Shown here: positions 18,823-27,367 of the stretch, piece by piece | Layout: each line of letters starts with the position of its first letter | How positions within the stretch are numbered: the stretch's first letter is position 1 | Assembly (NCBI GenBank): GCA_016934675.1 | Contig: JAFGSJ010000088.1 | Coordinates: 1 to 64,000, forward strand | Direction of reading: 5' to 3' | DNA length: 64,000 bases | From: a bacterium | GTDB taxonomy: Bacteria > CSSED10-310 > JAFGSJ01 | Translations under genes and position numbers: made by a program | Notes under the pieces: model-generated | The model's input: only the letters and a program-made list of their open reading frames with translations | Database searches by the model: none | What the model was told of the DNA's origin: nothing

Positions 18823-19857
18823 TTAAGGTTGAACATCTTGGATTTGGTGATTTTCACGCTTCAGCTTTCGGGTCATCAATTGATAAACAGCAAGTTCAGG
18901 CTTTTTGTTCTCAAAAAGAATTGCATGTACTTGCTCGATTATGGGCATTTCGACCCCGAGTCTTAAGGCAAGCTGATAGGCTGACTGGGTGGTTTTGATC
19001 CCTTCAGCGACCATGTGCATGGACGTGACGATCTTTTCGAGACTGTTACCCTGACCAAGCTTATAACCCGTGGTATAATTACGACTCAAAGCACTGTTAC
19101 AGGTCAAGATCAGATCACCCATGCCGGAAAGACCGGCGAAAGTAAGAGGATTGGCTCCCAGAGCCAAACCCAATCGAGTCATTTCCGCCAGGCCGCGTGT
19201 CAATAATGCCGCTTTGGTGTTGGCGCCGAAACCAAGCCCATCAGTCGTTCCGGCTGCTATGGCAATCACATTTTTTAACGCTCCGCCTATCTCGACTCCA
19301 ACAATATCATTGTTGGTATACGTCCTAAAATAAGGTGTGGTCATCAATAATTGGACTCGCTCGGCAACCTCGACTGCTTTTGAGGCTACAACCACAGTCG
19401 TCGGCGTCTGTTGACAGACTTCCCGGGCAAAACTGGGACCCGACAAAATCGCGATGCGCTCGTGATACGTTTCCGGGAGTAACTCGATCATGATCTCGGA
19501 CATGCGTGCCAGAGAATCGTTCTCAATGCCCTTGGTCGCCGAGACCAAAATGCTATCAGGATGTATGTACGGGACCATTTGACTCAAGACACCCCGGAAA
19601 ACATGCGAGGGCACAACCAAAATAATGAAATCACTGTCGCTGACGGCTTCGGCCAATTCATTAATCGGCTCAATATTAGCCGGGAGTTTGAAACCGGGGA
19701 GAAATAACAGGTTTTCCCGTGTGCTTTGCATGACTTGACATAAATCTGTCTCATAGACCCACAAACGCACCGGAAAACCCTTGCCTGCAAGTAGGATGGC
19801 CAACGCAGTTCCCCAACTGCCCGCTCCCACAACCGTAATCTTCAATTCCTCAACCAT
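18823..19857 (-). CDS. gpsA: Glycerol-3-phosphate dehydrogenase [NAD(P)+]
   Basis: GpsA reduces dihydroxyacetone phosphate to sn-glycerol 3-phosphate, the backbone for phospholipid synthesis. The 344-residue product starts at the ATG at 19857, seven bases after AAGGGAAGG; an in-frame ATG at 19878 is less likely. Visible motifs are the NAD-binding VVGAGSWGTALA near the N-terminus, the substrate/catalytic block GALKNVIAIAAG, and NTKAALLTRGLAEM. Length is normal for the family. It heads the gpsA-nfeD-slipin unit behind a good promoter and shares the window with plsC and plsY, the enzymes that use its product. Confidence 0.96.
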   Translation of the reverse strand: MVEELKITVVGAGSWGTALAILLAGKGFPVRLWVYETDLCQVMQSTRENLLFLPGFKLPANIEPINELAEAVSDSDFIILVVPSHVFRGVLSQMVPYIHPDSILVSATKGIENDSLARMSEIMIELLPETYHERIAILSGPSFAREVCQQTPTTVVVASKAVEVAERVQLLMTTPYFRTYTNNDIVGVEIGGALKNVIAIAAGTTDGLGFGANTKAALLTRGLAEMTRLGLALGANPLTFAGLSGMGDLILTCNSALSRNYTTGYKLGQGNSLEKIVTSMHMVAEGIKTTQSAYQLALRLGVEMPIIEQVHAILFENKKPELAVYQLMTRKLKRENHQIQDVQP

Positions 19858-19949
19858 CAGGCAACCTTCCCTTTTCATCTGTTAGATACCATTCGAACTG
19901 TTTCCTGCCTCTTTCCATTCCAGTCAGATGCAAATACACTTATGCTCTT

Positions 19950-19978
19950 ATTGTAACCTTTTTGAGCTGACCATGCAA
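19950..19978 (-). promoter_or_regulatory. Promoter for gpsA-nfeD-slipin
   Basis: On the reverse strand TTGCAT (19978-19973) and TACAAT (19955-19950) are 17 bases apart. The start point would lie near 19943, about 85 bases before the gpsA ATG. Confidence 0.6.
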
Positions 19979-20060
19979 GCAGGAATATTCATAATAGTAG
20001 TCCCGTATGCTTTCAATGTCGAATGCCATACTGTGCCTGATCAGAAATCTAATCAGGGAC

Positions 20061-20080
20061 ACAACTATGGACAACTATGG
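20061..20080 (+). repeat. Tandem 10-base direct repeat in the divergent gpsA/cyclase promoter region
   Basis: ACAACTATGG occurs twice head to tail and is followed by ACA. It lies between the two divergent promoters (19950-19978 and 20137-20166), so it could be a regulator site, but this is only positional inference. Confidence 0.5.
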
Positions 20081-20136
20081 ACATTGTTGGTACCATTCTG
20101 GAGAGTCCTGCTTCCTTCACGAAGACATTTTTCAAT

Positions 20137-20166
20137 TTGAATGATGTCGTGATATTAAGGTACAAT
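20137..20166 (+). promoter_or_regulatory. Promoter for the GGDEF-P-loop-TPR gene
   Basis: TTGAAT (20137-20142) and TACAAT (20161-20166) are 18 bases apart. The leader would be about 40 bases. plsC, five bases after the large gene, is probably cotranscribed. Confidence 0.55.
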
Positions 20167-20214
20167 AGTCAGGCAAGGAAAAGGTGCAGAACGGGGAATG
20201 AGTGAGAGGTTGCC

Positions 20215-23200
20215 ATGGAACGAGTGGATTATGTCTACAGCGAGAGCGAATTACATGATCGTCTGACAGGAGTATATACTCGAGCTGCATTCGAGGTCCG
20301 CTTGCGAGAAGAGATTGAACGCTCAGTCAGATACAACGATTGTTTTTCGTTACTCGTGATTGATCTTGATCAGATGAGAAAAGTAAATGCTACCTATGGA
20401 CTTGTCCGGGGCGATACCGTTCTGATCGAGTTCAGCCGTAGAATACAGCAGAATATCCGGAATTCGGATATGTTTTTCCGTTATGGTGGGGACGAGTTCG
20501 TCATCATCTTACCTTATACGGCACATCAAACGGCAGTCAAACTGGCTGAGCGCCTTCTCGACAACATTTCTGGAACTTCTTTTGGAAGTGGACCATCGCT
20601 GTATCTGACAGCTAGTATCGGTGTTGCTGTCTTCCCAGATGATGGCGATAATTCCCGGGATTTTGTTAAAAAAGCGGATACATGTGTCTTGTCCGCGAAA
20701 TACCAGGGAGGAAATCGAGTAAGCAGCAGGAGAGCACAAGATGTATTCCATCAGATTGTTCAACGCGATGATCCACCACGGTTCGAGGATTTAATAGAAC
20801 GGGACAAGGAAATAGTGATCGTCCGTGATTTTCTGGATGGTTTGTTCAGATGGCAAGGTGGTGTTCTTCGGATCGAGGGGGCACCGGGGTCAGGCAGATC
20901 ATGTTTTTTGGATGCAGTGGGCCAACTTGGTCAATCAAGAGGTTACAGTGTACTGGCTTTGAAAGCAACAGTGGCCTTGAAATCAAAACCGTTTAGTCTG
21001 TTTGGTCTAACATGTGCACAGGAAGGGACTGCATTGAAGCTTGACGCGGTCCGGGAAAATGTCATCGCTTCGATACGCACCCTGTTACAGACAGATCAAA
21101 CGAGTGGCCTGATGATAACTGTGGATAACATCGAAGATTGTGATCCGGTTACCTTGGATTTTTTCGGGCAGTTGATGAGCTTCACGGAGAATATCAGGAT
21201 CGCTTTGGCATGCACCACAGTGCCTCAACTCATTTCGTTCGATCGTTTTCCTAACTTCCAGTATTATGAGCACATTACGACGATTCCGTTTTCACGGGAT
21301 GGGGTCCGGACCAGGTTGAGGCAGATACTGCACAGTGAGCCTTCGGAAGAAATCCTGAGCTGGATGAATAACGAGACCAAAGGTTTTCCGGCCTTGATCG
21401 ACCAAGGTATTCACTATCTGTTGAGTCGTCACGTTTTGGAAATAACAAAGACAGGCTGGTCCACACAGAAGGGGCTGGCGGATATATCGATCAAAGATAA
21501 GCTACGGACTCAGAGCAGCATTCCGCATTACAATTTGCCATGTTATTGGACGGCATTTATCGGCCGTGAGATTGAACTCCTGGAGTTGCGTCAGCACCTT
21601 GACCAGAACGGCTTAGTCGTAGTCACGGGTCAGGCGGGCATTGGCAAGACTCGCCTTGCGGTCCACTATGCCTTGGAAAATCTTGATTATTATCAAGACG
21701 GTGTTTATTATTTCAATCTGTCTTCAGTCCGGACCGGGCAACAAATATTTGCCGATTTTGCCCAGGCCCTTGATTACACCTATCAACGTCAACCTGATCC
21801 CCAGTTTCAGCTTTATGCGTATCTCAAAGGGAAAAACATGCTCTTCATCCTGGATACGTTCGAGCATCTTCAAGAGGCTGCTAGCTTTGTCTATGAATTG
21901 GTCAGACAAACCTCGCAGATCCACATTATTGTTACGACCCGGGAATGGTTCGCTAGTCAGGGATGGGGCCAGATCAGTCTGTCAGGTTTACCGTATCCTG
22001 CGTCTGATGAGTCTGATCAAGAAGCTGAATTTAGTGCCATCACACTCTTTCAGGCACATGTTCGGAAACTTGACCGTTCATTCAAACCAGATCAGGAGAC
22101 AAAATCAGCTATTATCAGCATCTGCAGGCTCGTGTCAGGACTGCCTCTGGCCATCGAACTTGCTGCCTCGCTGGTCCGGTATTTCCCCTGTCAGAAGATT
22201 GAAGAGAGTATCCGTAGTCAGAAAAACCTGCCTGGTCCATCATCTCGTGATCTTTCTGTTCAATCTCAGGGTTTGAAAGAAGTTTACGAATTATCCTATG
22301 GATTGCTTTCCGAAGACGCCAGGCAGTTACTGCTCAAACTGTCATTCTTCCCGAGATCATTCACCCTGTCGGCACTCAGAGAAATCACTGGCTCAGATGC
22401 GACTTTACTGTACTCACTCATGGATAAAGCCCTGGTCCAGAAGGTCAATGGTAACAGTTTTCAAATCCCCGGGGGACTTCGTGCTTTGGTATACGAACGG
22501 TTGATCGAGAAGCCATCAGTCTATGAAGAGGTCCTGGAACGGTTTTGTACTTACTATATCTCTTACCTTGGCCAGGAAATGAAACGGCATTCAGGAGTCA
22601 TTCATAAGGAATCACTGCGACGCAGCCAGATCGAATTCGATTGCATCCGCTTCTGTTGGGAATATGCGCTCGAACGTAAGAGAAACAAGGATATCGAATT
22701 GATCATGAGTAATCTGTGGGCTATGTATGAGGTCTACGGTCTTTTTGGCGAAGGAGAGCTGATGTTTGGCCAGTCCCTGCAAACCCTTTTCGTTTCAAGT
22801 CGCGACCAGGCCCAACTCTCTAAGCAGGATGAATACCTCAAAGCAAGGCTGATGACAATTCAAGCGTGGTTCTGTTATCGTGTCGGGCATAATGCCCAAT
22901 CAGAAGGCCTTATCGATGAGGCTTTAACGATTTTTAAGCGATATGATGATCTGAATGGCTTGGTTATGGCTTATAATCACAAAGGACTCATCTTGAGAAA
23001 ATCAGGGAAGTTTGCTGAATCGCTCGAAGCCCATCGTCGAAGCTTGATACTTGCCCGTGAGCTCGAAAACGAATTGGATATTGCTCGATCATTTAATAAT
23101 ATGGGTGATACCTATTTCGGCCTGGGGGAGTATCAGAAGGCTCGAGAAGCTTTCCATGAAAGTCTCATGATCAGAATGAAACTCGGAAACAGGCGGGGCA

Positions 23201-24048
23201 TTGCCAGCACCTATCATAATCTGGCTAATGTTGAGCAGGCCACCGGGGATTTGATCGCAGCTCGCGAGTATTATCAGAAGAGTCTGACCATTAAACGGGA
23301 ATATGCCGATACAGCAGGTATTGCCAGTTCATTGAACAACCTGGGGATCGTCAATGATCGTTTGGGCGATTTCGAAAGTGCGGAACGTCTTTTTCTTGAA
23401 AGCCTGGCCATCAAAAAGGAGATAGGGGACCAGCCCGGGACCGCTACTGCCCTGCATAATCTCGGCGAAATTGCTTTCAGGACTGGAAGGTATGAGCTGT
23501 CCTATCAACTATTGCTTCAGAGTTATAATCTGTGGAAAAAGCTGGAAGACCAGTTCGGTTTGGCCAGTATTTTACTCAGTTTAGGTGCTGTAGAACTCAA
23601 ACAGAATATGATTGAGGCCGCCAAAAACCATATTACCGCCAGTCTGACCCAATGTGAGAATATCGGCCATGACTGGGGTGTCTGTGCGGCACTGAAAAAC
23701 TTGGGTGACCTGGCTGGACAGCAAGGCGATTTACTCCTGGCTATCAAACATTATGCTCAGGCCCTTGATCGGGCCTATACCCTCAAAGCCTGGACGCTGG
23801 TGATGGATATCCTGCTTGAACGCGGTGTTCTGGCCATATGTATGGAAAAACTGCTCCTGGCATATCCTGTTCTGAATTTTGTAGCCCGACACGAGGCAGG
23901 TCATATTACCGTCAGAGAACGGGCCCATTGTCTCTGTGCAGAACTACTCAAGAAGGAACCCTCGTTAGGCCAGGAATTCGGTCCCGAGATCATCAAATCC
24001 CTGACCCTGGATGACATTATCGTCAGAATCAATACTGCGACACTTTAG
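20215..24048 (+). CDS. Diguanylate cyclase fused to two P-loop NTPase modules and a TPR array
   Basis: This 1277-residue soluble protein starts with a GGDEF domain (about 10-175; GGDEF 91-95, inhibitory motif RNSD 82-85), so it should make c-di-GMP. An AAA/ORC-like module (about 190-400) has a Walker A at 222-229 in which the usual Lys is Arg228. A second, STAND/NB-ARC- or MalT-like module (about 448-680) has an intact Walker A GQAGIGKT (472-479), Walker B LFILD (543-547) and the GLPLAIELA motif. Winged-helix-like and helical segments lead into about eight TPRs (about 880-1220). STAND proteins are ligand-triggered ATPase switches whose repeats sense the trigger; here the output would be cyclase activity. 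GAGAGG precedes the ATG. Confidence 0.9.
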   Translation: MERVDYVYSESELHDRLTGVYTRAAFEVRLREEIERSVRYNDCFSLLVIDLDQMRKVNATYGLVRGDTVLIEFSRRIQQNIRNSDMFFRYGGDEFVIILPYTAHQTAVKLAERLLDNISGTSFGSGPSLYLTASIGVAVFPDDGDNSRDFVKKADTCVLSAKYQGGNRVSSRRAQDVFHQIVQRDDPPRFEDLIERDKEIVIVRDFLDGLFRWQGGVLRIEGAPGSGRSCFLDAVGQLGQSRGYSVLALKATVALKSKPFSLFGLTCAQEGTALKLDAVRENVIASIRTLLQTDQTSGLMITVDNIEDCDPVTLDFFGQLMSFTENIRIALACTTVPQLISFDRFPNFQYYEHITTIPFSRDGVRTRLRQILHSEPSEEILSWMNNETKGFPALIDQGIHYLLSRHVLEITKTGWSTQKGLADISIKDKLRTQSSIPHYNLPCYWTAFIGREIELLELRQHLDQNGLVVVTGQAGIGKTRLAVHYALENLDYYQDGVYYFNLSSVRTGQQIFADFAQALDYTYQRQPDPQFQLYAYLKGKNMLFILDTFEHLQEAASFVYELVRQTSQIHIIVTTREWFASQGWGQISLSGLPYPASDESDQEAEFSAITLFQAHVRKLDRSFKPDQETKSAIISICRLVSGLPLAIELAASLVRYFPCQKIEESIRSQKNLPGPSSRDLSVQSQGLKEVYELSYGLLSEDARQLLLKLSFFPRSFTLSALREITGSDATLLYSLMDKALVQKVNGNSFQIPGGLRALVYERLIEKPSVYEEVLERFCTYYISYLGQEMKRHSGVIHKESLRRSQIEFDCIRFCWEYALERKRNKDIELIMSNLWAMYEVYGLFGEGELMFGQSLQTLFVSSRDQAQLSKQDEYLKARLMTIQAWFCYRVGHNAQSEGLIDEALTIFKRYDDLNGLVMAYNHKGLILRKSGKFAESLEAHRRSLILARELENELDIARSFNNMGDTYFGLGEYQKAREAFHESLMIRMKLGNRRGIASTYHNLANVEQATGDLIAAREYYQKSLTIKREYADTAGIASSLNNLGIVNDRLGDFESAERLFLESLAIKKEIGDQPGTATALHNLGEIAFRTGRYELSYQLLLQSYNLWKKLEDQFGLASILLSLGAVELKQNMIEAAKNHITASLTQCENIGHDWGVCAALKNLGDLAGQQGDLLLAIKHYAQALDRAYTLKAWTLVMDILLERGVLAICMEKLLLAYPVLNFVARHEAGHITVRERAHCLCAELLKKEPSLGQEFGPEIIKSLTLDDIIVRINTATL

Positions 24049-24053
24049 GATGG

Positions 24054-24809
24054 ATGGACAGTATGCTTACGCGATCAGAACAAGATCACGATATTCTCAG
24101 ACTTCTGTATCTGCCATATAAATGGTTTATCTTTATGCCGTTTCTCTTTATCTCGACCCTGATAATCGGTCTGATGGCAACTGTACTCGCAATTATAATC
24201 AGCCCGCGTTTCAGCAGCAGGTTGTGCGGTGGGATCTGGTCCCGAATGCTCTGTTTTCTCACTCCAGCCAAAATTACCGTTACCGGCAGGCAGAATATTG
24301 ACCCGAAACAATCCTATATTATTGTGTCAAACCATCAGAGTCATTATGATGTCCTGGTCCTCTACGGCTGGTTGGGGGTCGACTTCAAATGGGTCATGAA
24401 AAAGGAACTTCGCAAAATTCCCGGACTCGGGATCGGTTGTGAAAAGATCGGTCATATCTTTATTGATCGTTCGAATAAAAAGGCAGCCTGGGCTTCACTG
24501 AACGCAGCCAAGGACAAAATTGTGGGGGGAACTTCCATCATTTTTTTCCCCGAGGGTACCCGACAGGAAGGTCCAAAGCTTGGACCTTTTAAAAAAGGTG
24601 CTTTCCACATGGCCCTGGATTTGCGGCTTCCCATTCTGCCCATTACTATTAGAGGCACCGGGAAAATACTACCGGCACGTTCACAAGAATTGTTCCCGGG
24701 GAAAGTCGACCTTATCATTCATCCACCTATCGAAACTGACTCATACACTGAAAAGACAATGCCTGATCTGATCGAGCGAGTCCGTCAGGTAATCGAGGCA
24801 AAGTTATAA
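24054..24809 (+). CDS. plsC: 1-acyl-sn-glycerol-3-phosphate acyltransferase
   Basis: PlsC puts the second acyl chain on lysophosphatidic acid to make phosphatidic acid. The 251-residue protein has an N-terminal membrane helix pair (about 22-50), the catalytic NHQSHYD motif (His94, Asp99) and the substrate-binding FPEGTR motif (164-169). Length is typical. It begins five bases after the large cyclase gene and runs convergently into plsY. An in-frame ATG at 24063 is an alternative start; neither has a strong ribosome binding site, which suggests coupling to the upstream gene. Confidence 0.93.
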   Translation: MDSMLTRSEQDHDILRLLYLPYKWFIFMPFLFISTLIIGLMATVLAIIISPRFSSRLCGGIWSRMLCFLTPAKITVTGRQNIDPKQSYIIVSNHQSHYDVLVLYGWLGVDFKWVMKKELRKIPGLGIGCEKIGHIFIDRSNKKAAWASLNAAKDKIVGGTSIIFFPEGTRQEGPKLGPFKKGAFHMALDLRLPILPITIRGTGKILPARSQELFPGKVDLIIHPPIETDSYTEKTMPDLIERVRQVIEAKL

Positions 24810-24840
24810 GCTGATAAGTTCGACTCATGCTGGCTCTATT

Positions 24841-25431
24841 TTATGAAATTTTGCCGATGACTGGCTCTTCGCCCCGGTACAGTCTACCGATGTTCTCACG
24901 GTGACTCCAGAATATCAGTACCAACAATGCCATACTAATGGACCAGGCGGATTGTGTCGAAGCGAACACAACGAGGAGTAGGGCCAGGCATGAAACAGCC
25001 GACAATGACGCAAGTGAGACACGGCGGGTCATTACGAGCATGATTACCCAGACAATAAAGGAAATGAAGGTGGCCAGTGGTGCCAATATCATAAAAACAC
25101 CAAGACTGGTAGCGATACCTTTACCGCCTTTAAATTGTAAATAGACCGGATAGATGTGCCCGATTATGCAGGCAAGACCGGTAATCCAAGGTGTCAGGTT
25201 CGTCGGATTTGCTGCCAATCCTAATGAAACTGAAATCGCGCCTTTGGCTATGTCCAAGATCAGCGTCAGAAGACCCGGTCCGAGACCGAGATGACGGTAC
25301 ACATTGGTGGCCCCAATGTTACCGCTTCCGGACTGACGGATATCCGACAGTCCCCAGATTCGAGCGATAAATACACCGGATGGAACTGAACCAAGTAAAT
25401 AGCTGATCAGGATGGCAGTAAAAGTGATCAT
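24841..25431 (-). CDS. plsY: Acyl-phosphate:glycerol-3-phosphate acyltransferase
   Basis: PlsY transfers an acyl chain from acyl phosphate to glycerol 3-phosphate, the first committed step of phospholipid synthesis. The 196-residue polytopic protein shows all three family motifs: SGSGNIGATNV, GGKGIATSLGV and HRENIGRL. GGGGA precedes the ATG. It is 11 bases downstream of the M50 protease gene and convergent with plsC, the next enzyme in the pathway. Confidence 0.96.
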   Translation of the reverse strand: MITFTAILISYLLGSVPSGVFIARIWGLSDIRQSGSGNIGATNVYRHLGLGPGLLTLILDIAKGAISVSLGLAANPTNLTPWITGLACIIGHIYPVYLQFKGGKGIATSLGVFMILAPLATFISFIVWVIMLVMTRRVSLASLSAVSCLALLLVVFASTQSAWSISMALLVLIFWSHRENIGRLYRGEEPVIGKIS

Positions 25432-25442
25432 GATTTCCCCGT

Positions 25443-26108
25443 TCAGGATAAACCGGTAAAAAGACGAAACAATACCTGAATCAGCGGAAAAACCGTTTCC
25501 CCAAGAACACCTGATACGAGCAGAACAATCAGTATAATCATACCATACGATTCGATCCGAATAAAGTATGATTCATAGCGGGCAGGCAGAAACCCCTGCA
25601 GGATTTTCGAGCCATCCAGTGGTGGGACCGGGATCAGATTGAAAACAAACAGAACGATATTGATCTGGATGAAAATTATGAAGAAGAAAAAGAGAGCCTT
25701 AGCGAGAACAGTGGGCAGGGTGATCATATCAAAAAGAAATAGAATCAATCGTAACACAAGTGAACCGACAAGTGCCAACCCCAGATTGGACAGTGGTCCT
25801 GCCGCCGAAACCTTGATCATAGAACGACGCGGATCACGCAAGTAATAGGGATTCACCGGAACGGGTTTTGCCCCACCGAAAACGAAACCCGCGCTCAGAT
25901 AAAATATTATCGGCATGATGATCGACAGAAAAGGATCGATATGGGCCAGCGGATTCAGAGTCAAGCGGTTTTGCATCCGAGCGGTCGGGTCTCCTTCACG
26001 CCAAGCAACCCAACCATGGGAAACTTCATGCACCGTGGCCGCAAACATGACCACCAGGATTATGACGATTATCTCGACCAGAGACTGCAAACTGAAGTCA
26101 GCGCCCAT
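25443..26108 (-). CDS. M50-family (site-2-protease-like) membrane metalloprotease
   Basis: The 221-residue polytopic protein has the zinc motif HEVSH (His27, Glu28, His31) in the first membrane helix region and the third ligand in NLIPVPPLDG (Asp166). It belongs to the compact group of site-2 proteases without PDZ or CBS domains, whose natural substrates are mostly unknown. AAAGG lies six bases before the ATG. It sits between the HAD hydrolase and plsY on the same strand. Confidence 0.93.
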   Translation of the reverse strand: MGADFSLQSLVEIIVIILVVMFAATVHEVSHGWVAWREGDPTARMQNRLTLNPLAHIDPFLSIIMPIIFYLSAGFVFGGAKPVPVNPYYLRDPRRSMIKVSAAGPLSNLGLALVGSLVLRLILFLFDMITLPTVLAKALFFFFIIFIQINIVLFVFNLIPVPPLDGSKILQGFLPARYESYFIRIESYGMIILIVLLVSGVLGETVFPLIQVLFRLFTGLS

Positions 26109-26186
26109 TTTTAACCTTTCTCCGGAAATTACTCATTAGAATAGAACACGGACCAACGAAAATCACGGTCGATTGTGATGACATGG

Positions 26187-27047
26187 TTATCCCAGTTTTG
26201 GCTTGTTACCATGGACCCGGACTGGTATTGATGCAACAATGTTGCTTATCTCTCGCAGGTCTTGGATTTCATAGTCCGGTTTGTACTCGCTTATATTTAT
26301 TGTGCCGGTCCGATTAAGCCAAATCGACTTGATTCCGGCGTGTTGGGCCCCGGCTATATCGCTTTCCAGGCTATTTCCGATCATGATAAAAACGCTGTCA
26401 TTTTCCGGAAAAAAGCTGAACGCTGACTGAAAGATCATCAGGTCCGGCTTTCCGAACCCGATATTACCTGAAATGATAATTGGATGAAAATACTCTGCCA
26501 GTTTTCCGCCACGGATTTTGGACCATTGTAGATCAGGTGCGCCATTGGTAATCAAAGCTAATCGATATCTTTCAGCGAGGTCCTGCAAGACCTCGATTGT
26601 TTCAGGGAACAGCATATGCCTTTTCCGTCTTTCCTCGATATATTTTCTGGAAAGATGGTCCGCCAATTTCACATCATGAAGACCATATGCCTGCAAGGCA
26701 TTGTTCCATACCATAAACCGATAAGATTCCTTGAGTTGTCGTAACCGCTCGATTTGTGGATCGTCACCATCGAATTCACCCCACAGTCCTTCCCAGGATG
26801 CTATCTGTATTCTGTGGCAGTAAGGATAGGTTGGGAGTGATCGCCATGCTTCACGTGCCTTGACTTTAATAGTATCCGCAAAGTCTTTCGGAGAAATGCC
26901 ATAATGGGCAACTGCCTTTGATGTTTCGAGAAACGCAGCCATCTCGGATTCACATTCTTGAATTAGGGTATCGTCAAGATCGAAGAGAAGTACAAGCCCT
27001 GATTTCAGCTTAGATTTTTCCTTTTTCTTCTTCACAATTTTGCCCAA
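26187..27047 (-). CDS. HAD-superfamily hydrolase
   Basis: The 286-residue product carries the HAD motifs in order: DLDDT (nucleophile Asp23, acid/base Asp25), ITNG (motif II), a Lys in GFGKPD (motif III) and IGNSLESDIAGA (motif IV). A helical cap lies between motifs I and II, as in subfamily IA phosphatases and YjjG-type nucleotidases; the substrate is not known. The frame begins with TTG at 27047 followed by a very basic stretch (KIVKKKKEKSKLK). A GTG at 27035 is an alternative. Neither has a clear ribosome binding site, so the start is uncertain. Confidence 0.85.
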   Translation of the reverse strand: MGKIVKKKKEKSKLKSGLVLLFDLDDTLIQECESEMAAFLETSKAVAHYGISPKDFADTIKVKAREAWRSLPTYPYCHRIQIASWEGLWGEFDGDDPQIERLRQLKESYRFMVWNNALQAYGLHDVKLADHLSRKYIEERRKRHMLFPETIEVLQDLAERYRLALITNGAPDLQWSKIRGGKLAEYFHPIIISGNIGFGKPDLMIFQSAFSFFPENDSVFIMIGNSLESDIAGAQHAGIKSIWLNRTGTINISEYKPDYEIQDLREISNIVASIPVRVHGNKPKLG

Positions 27048-27251
27048 CGGACAGATGATGTTTCCACCAGATCATTCTGCCCGAGTGTAGCACAAAATTC
27101 AACCTAAAAACACAATGAGTTTTATTGACGCTCCACGTTTCGATGCAGGCCTTTAGGATGCACATTCACTTTTTGATCCTGTCTTGTATTCCAGATCAGT
27201 CTCTATTCCAATGTCCATTCGAGGAATATCGAGTATCCCCCGATTATGGCC

Positions 27252-27280
27252 TTGACTTTATTACTACCCGACCATATTTT
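27252..27280 (+). promoter_or_regulatory. Promoter for the leader ORF and Ser/Thr kinase
   Basis: TTGACT (27252-27257) and TATTTT (27275-27280) are 17 bases apart. Initiation near 27288 would leave about 76 bases before the kinase start and include the short leader frame. Confidence 0.5.
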
Positions 27281-27310
27281 GTGCATATTGGTTTCGGGAG
27301 AACTGTTAAT

Positions 27311-27367
27311 ATGTCTCAACATTTTGCCATAGTGTTCCCAGTACGTTTGGTACTGTTATCATCATGA
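27311..27367 (+). CDS. Putative 18-residue leader peptide coupled to the Ser/Thr kinase gene
   Basis: An ATG at 27311, ten bases after GGGAG, opens an 18-codon frame (begins MSQHFAIVFPV) whose TGA overlaps the kinase ATG as ATGA (27364-27367). The kinase gene has no ribosome binding site of its own, so coupled translation would explain its expression. The frame stays open upstream to 27125, but the promoter at 27252 favours the short version. The peptide is hydrophobic with no recognisable function. Confidence 0.35.
   Translation: MSQHFAIVFPVRLVLLSS
27339..27355. repeat. Inverted repeat just before the kinase start codon
   Basis: CAGTAC (27339-27344) and GTACTG (27350-27355) are perfect inverted repeats around GTTTG, ending nine bases before the kinase ATG and inside the leader frame. 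It may be a small mRNA hairpin affecting re-initiation, or an operator. Confidence 0.45.

Noticed and set aside
21641..22276. 211-codon frame within the large cyclase gene
   Set aside because: It is a shifted reading of the second P-loop and downstream region; the main frame has the motifs and codon pattern.
20215..24048. Calling the STAND-like protein a proven antiphage system
   Set aside because: Neighbours are phospholipid genes, not defence genes, and no toxic effector domain is seen; only the architecture hints at it.
27125..27367. Longer 80-codon version of the kinase leader frame
   Set aside because: The promoter at 27252 and the better start site at 27311 favour only the short 18-codon form.
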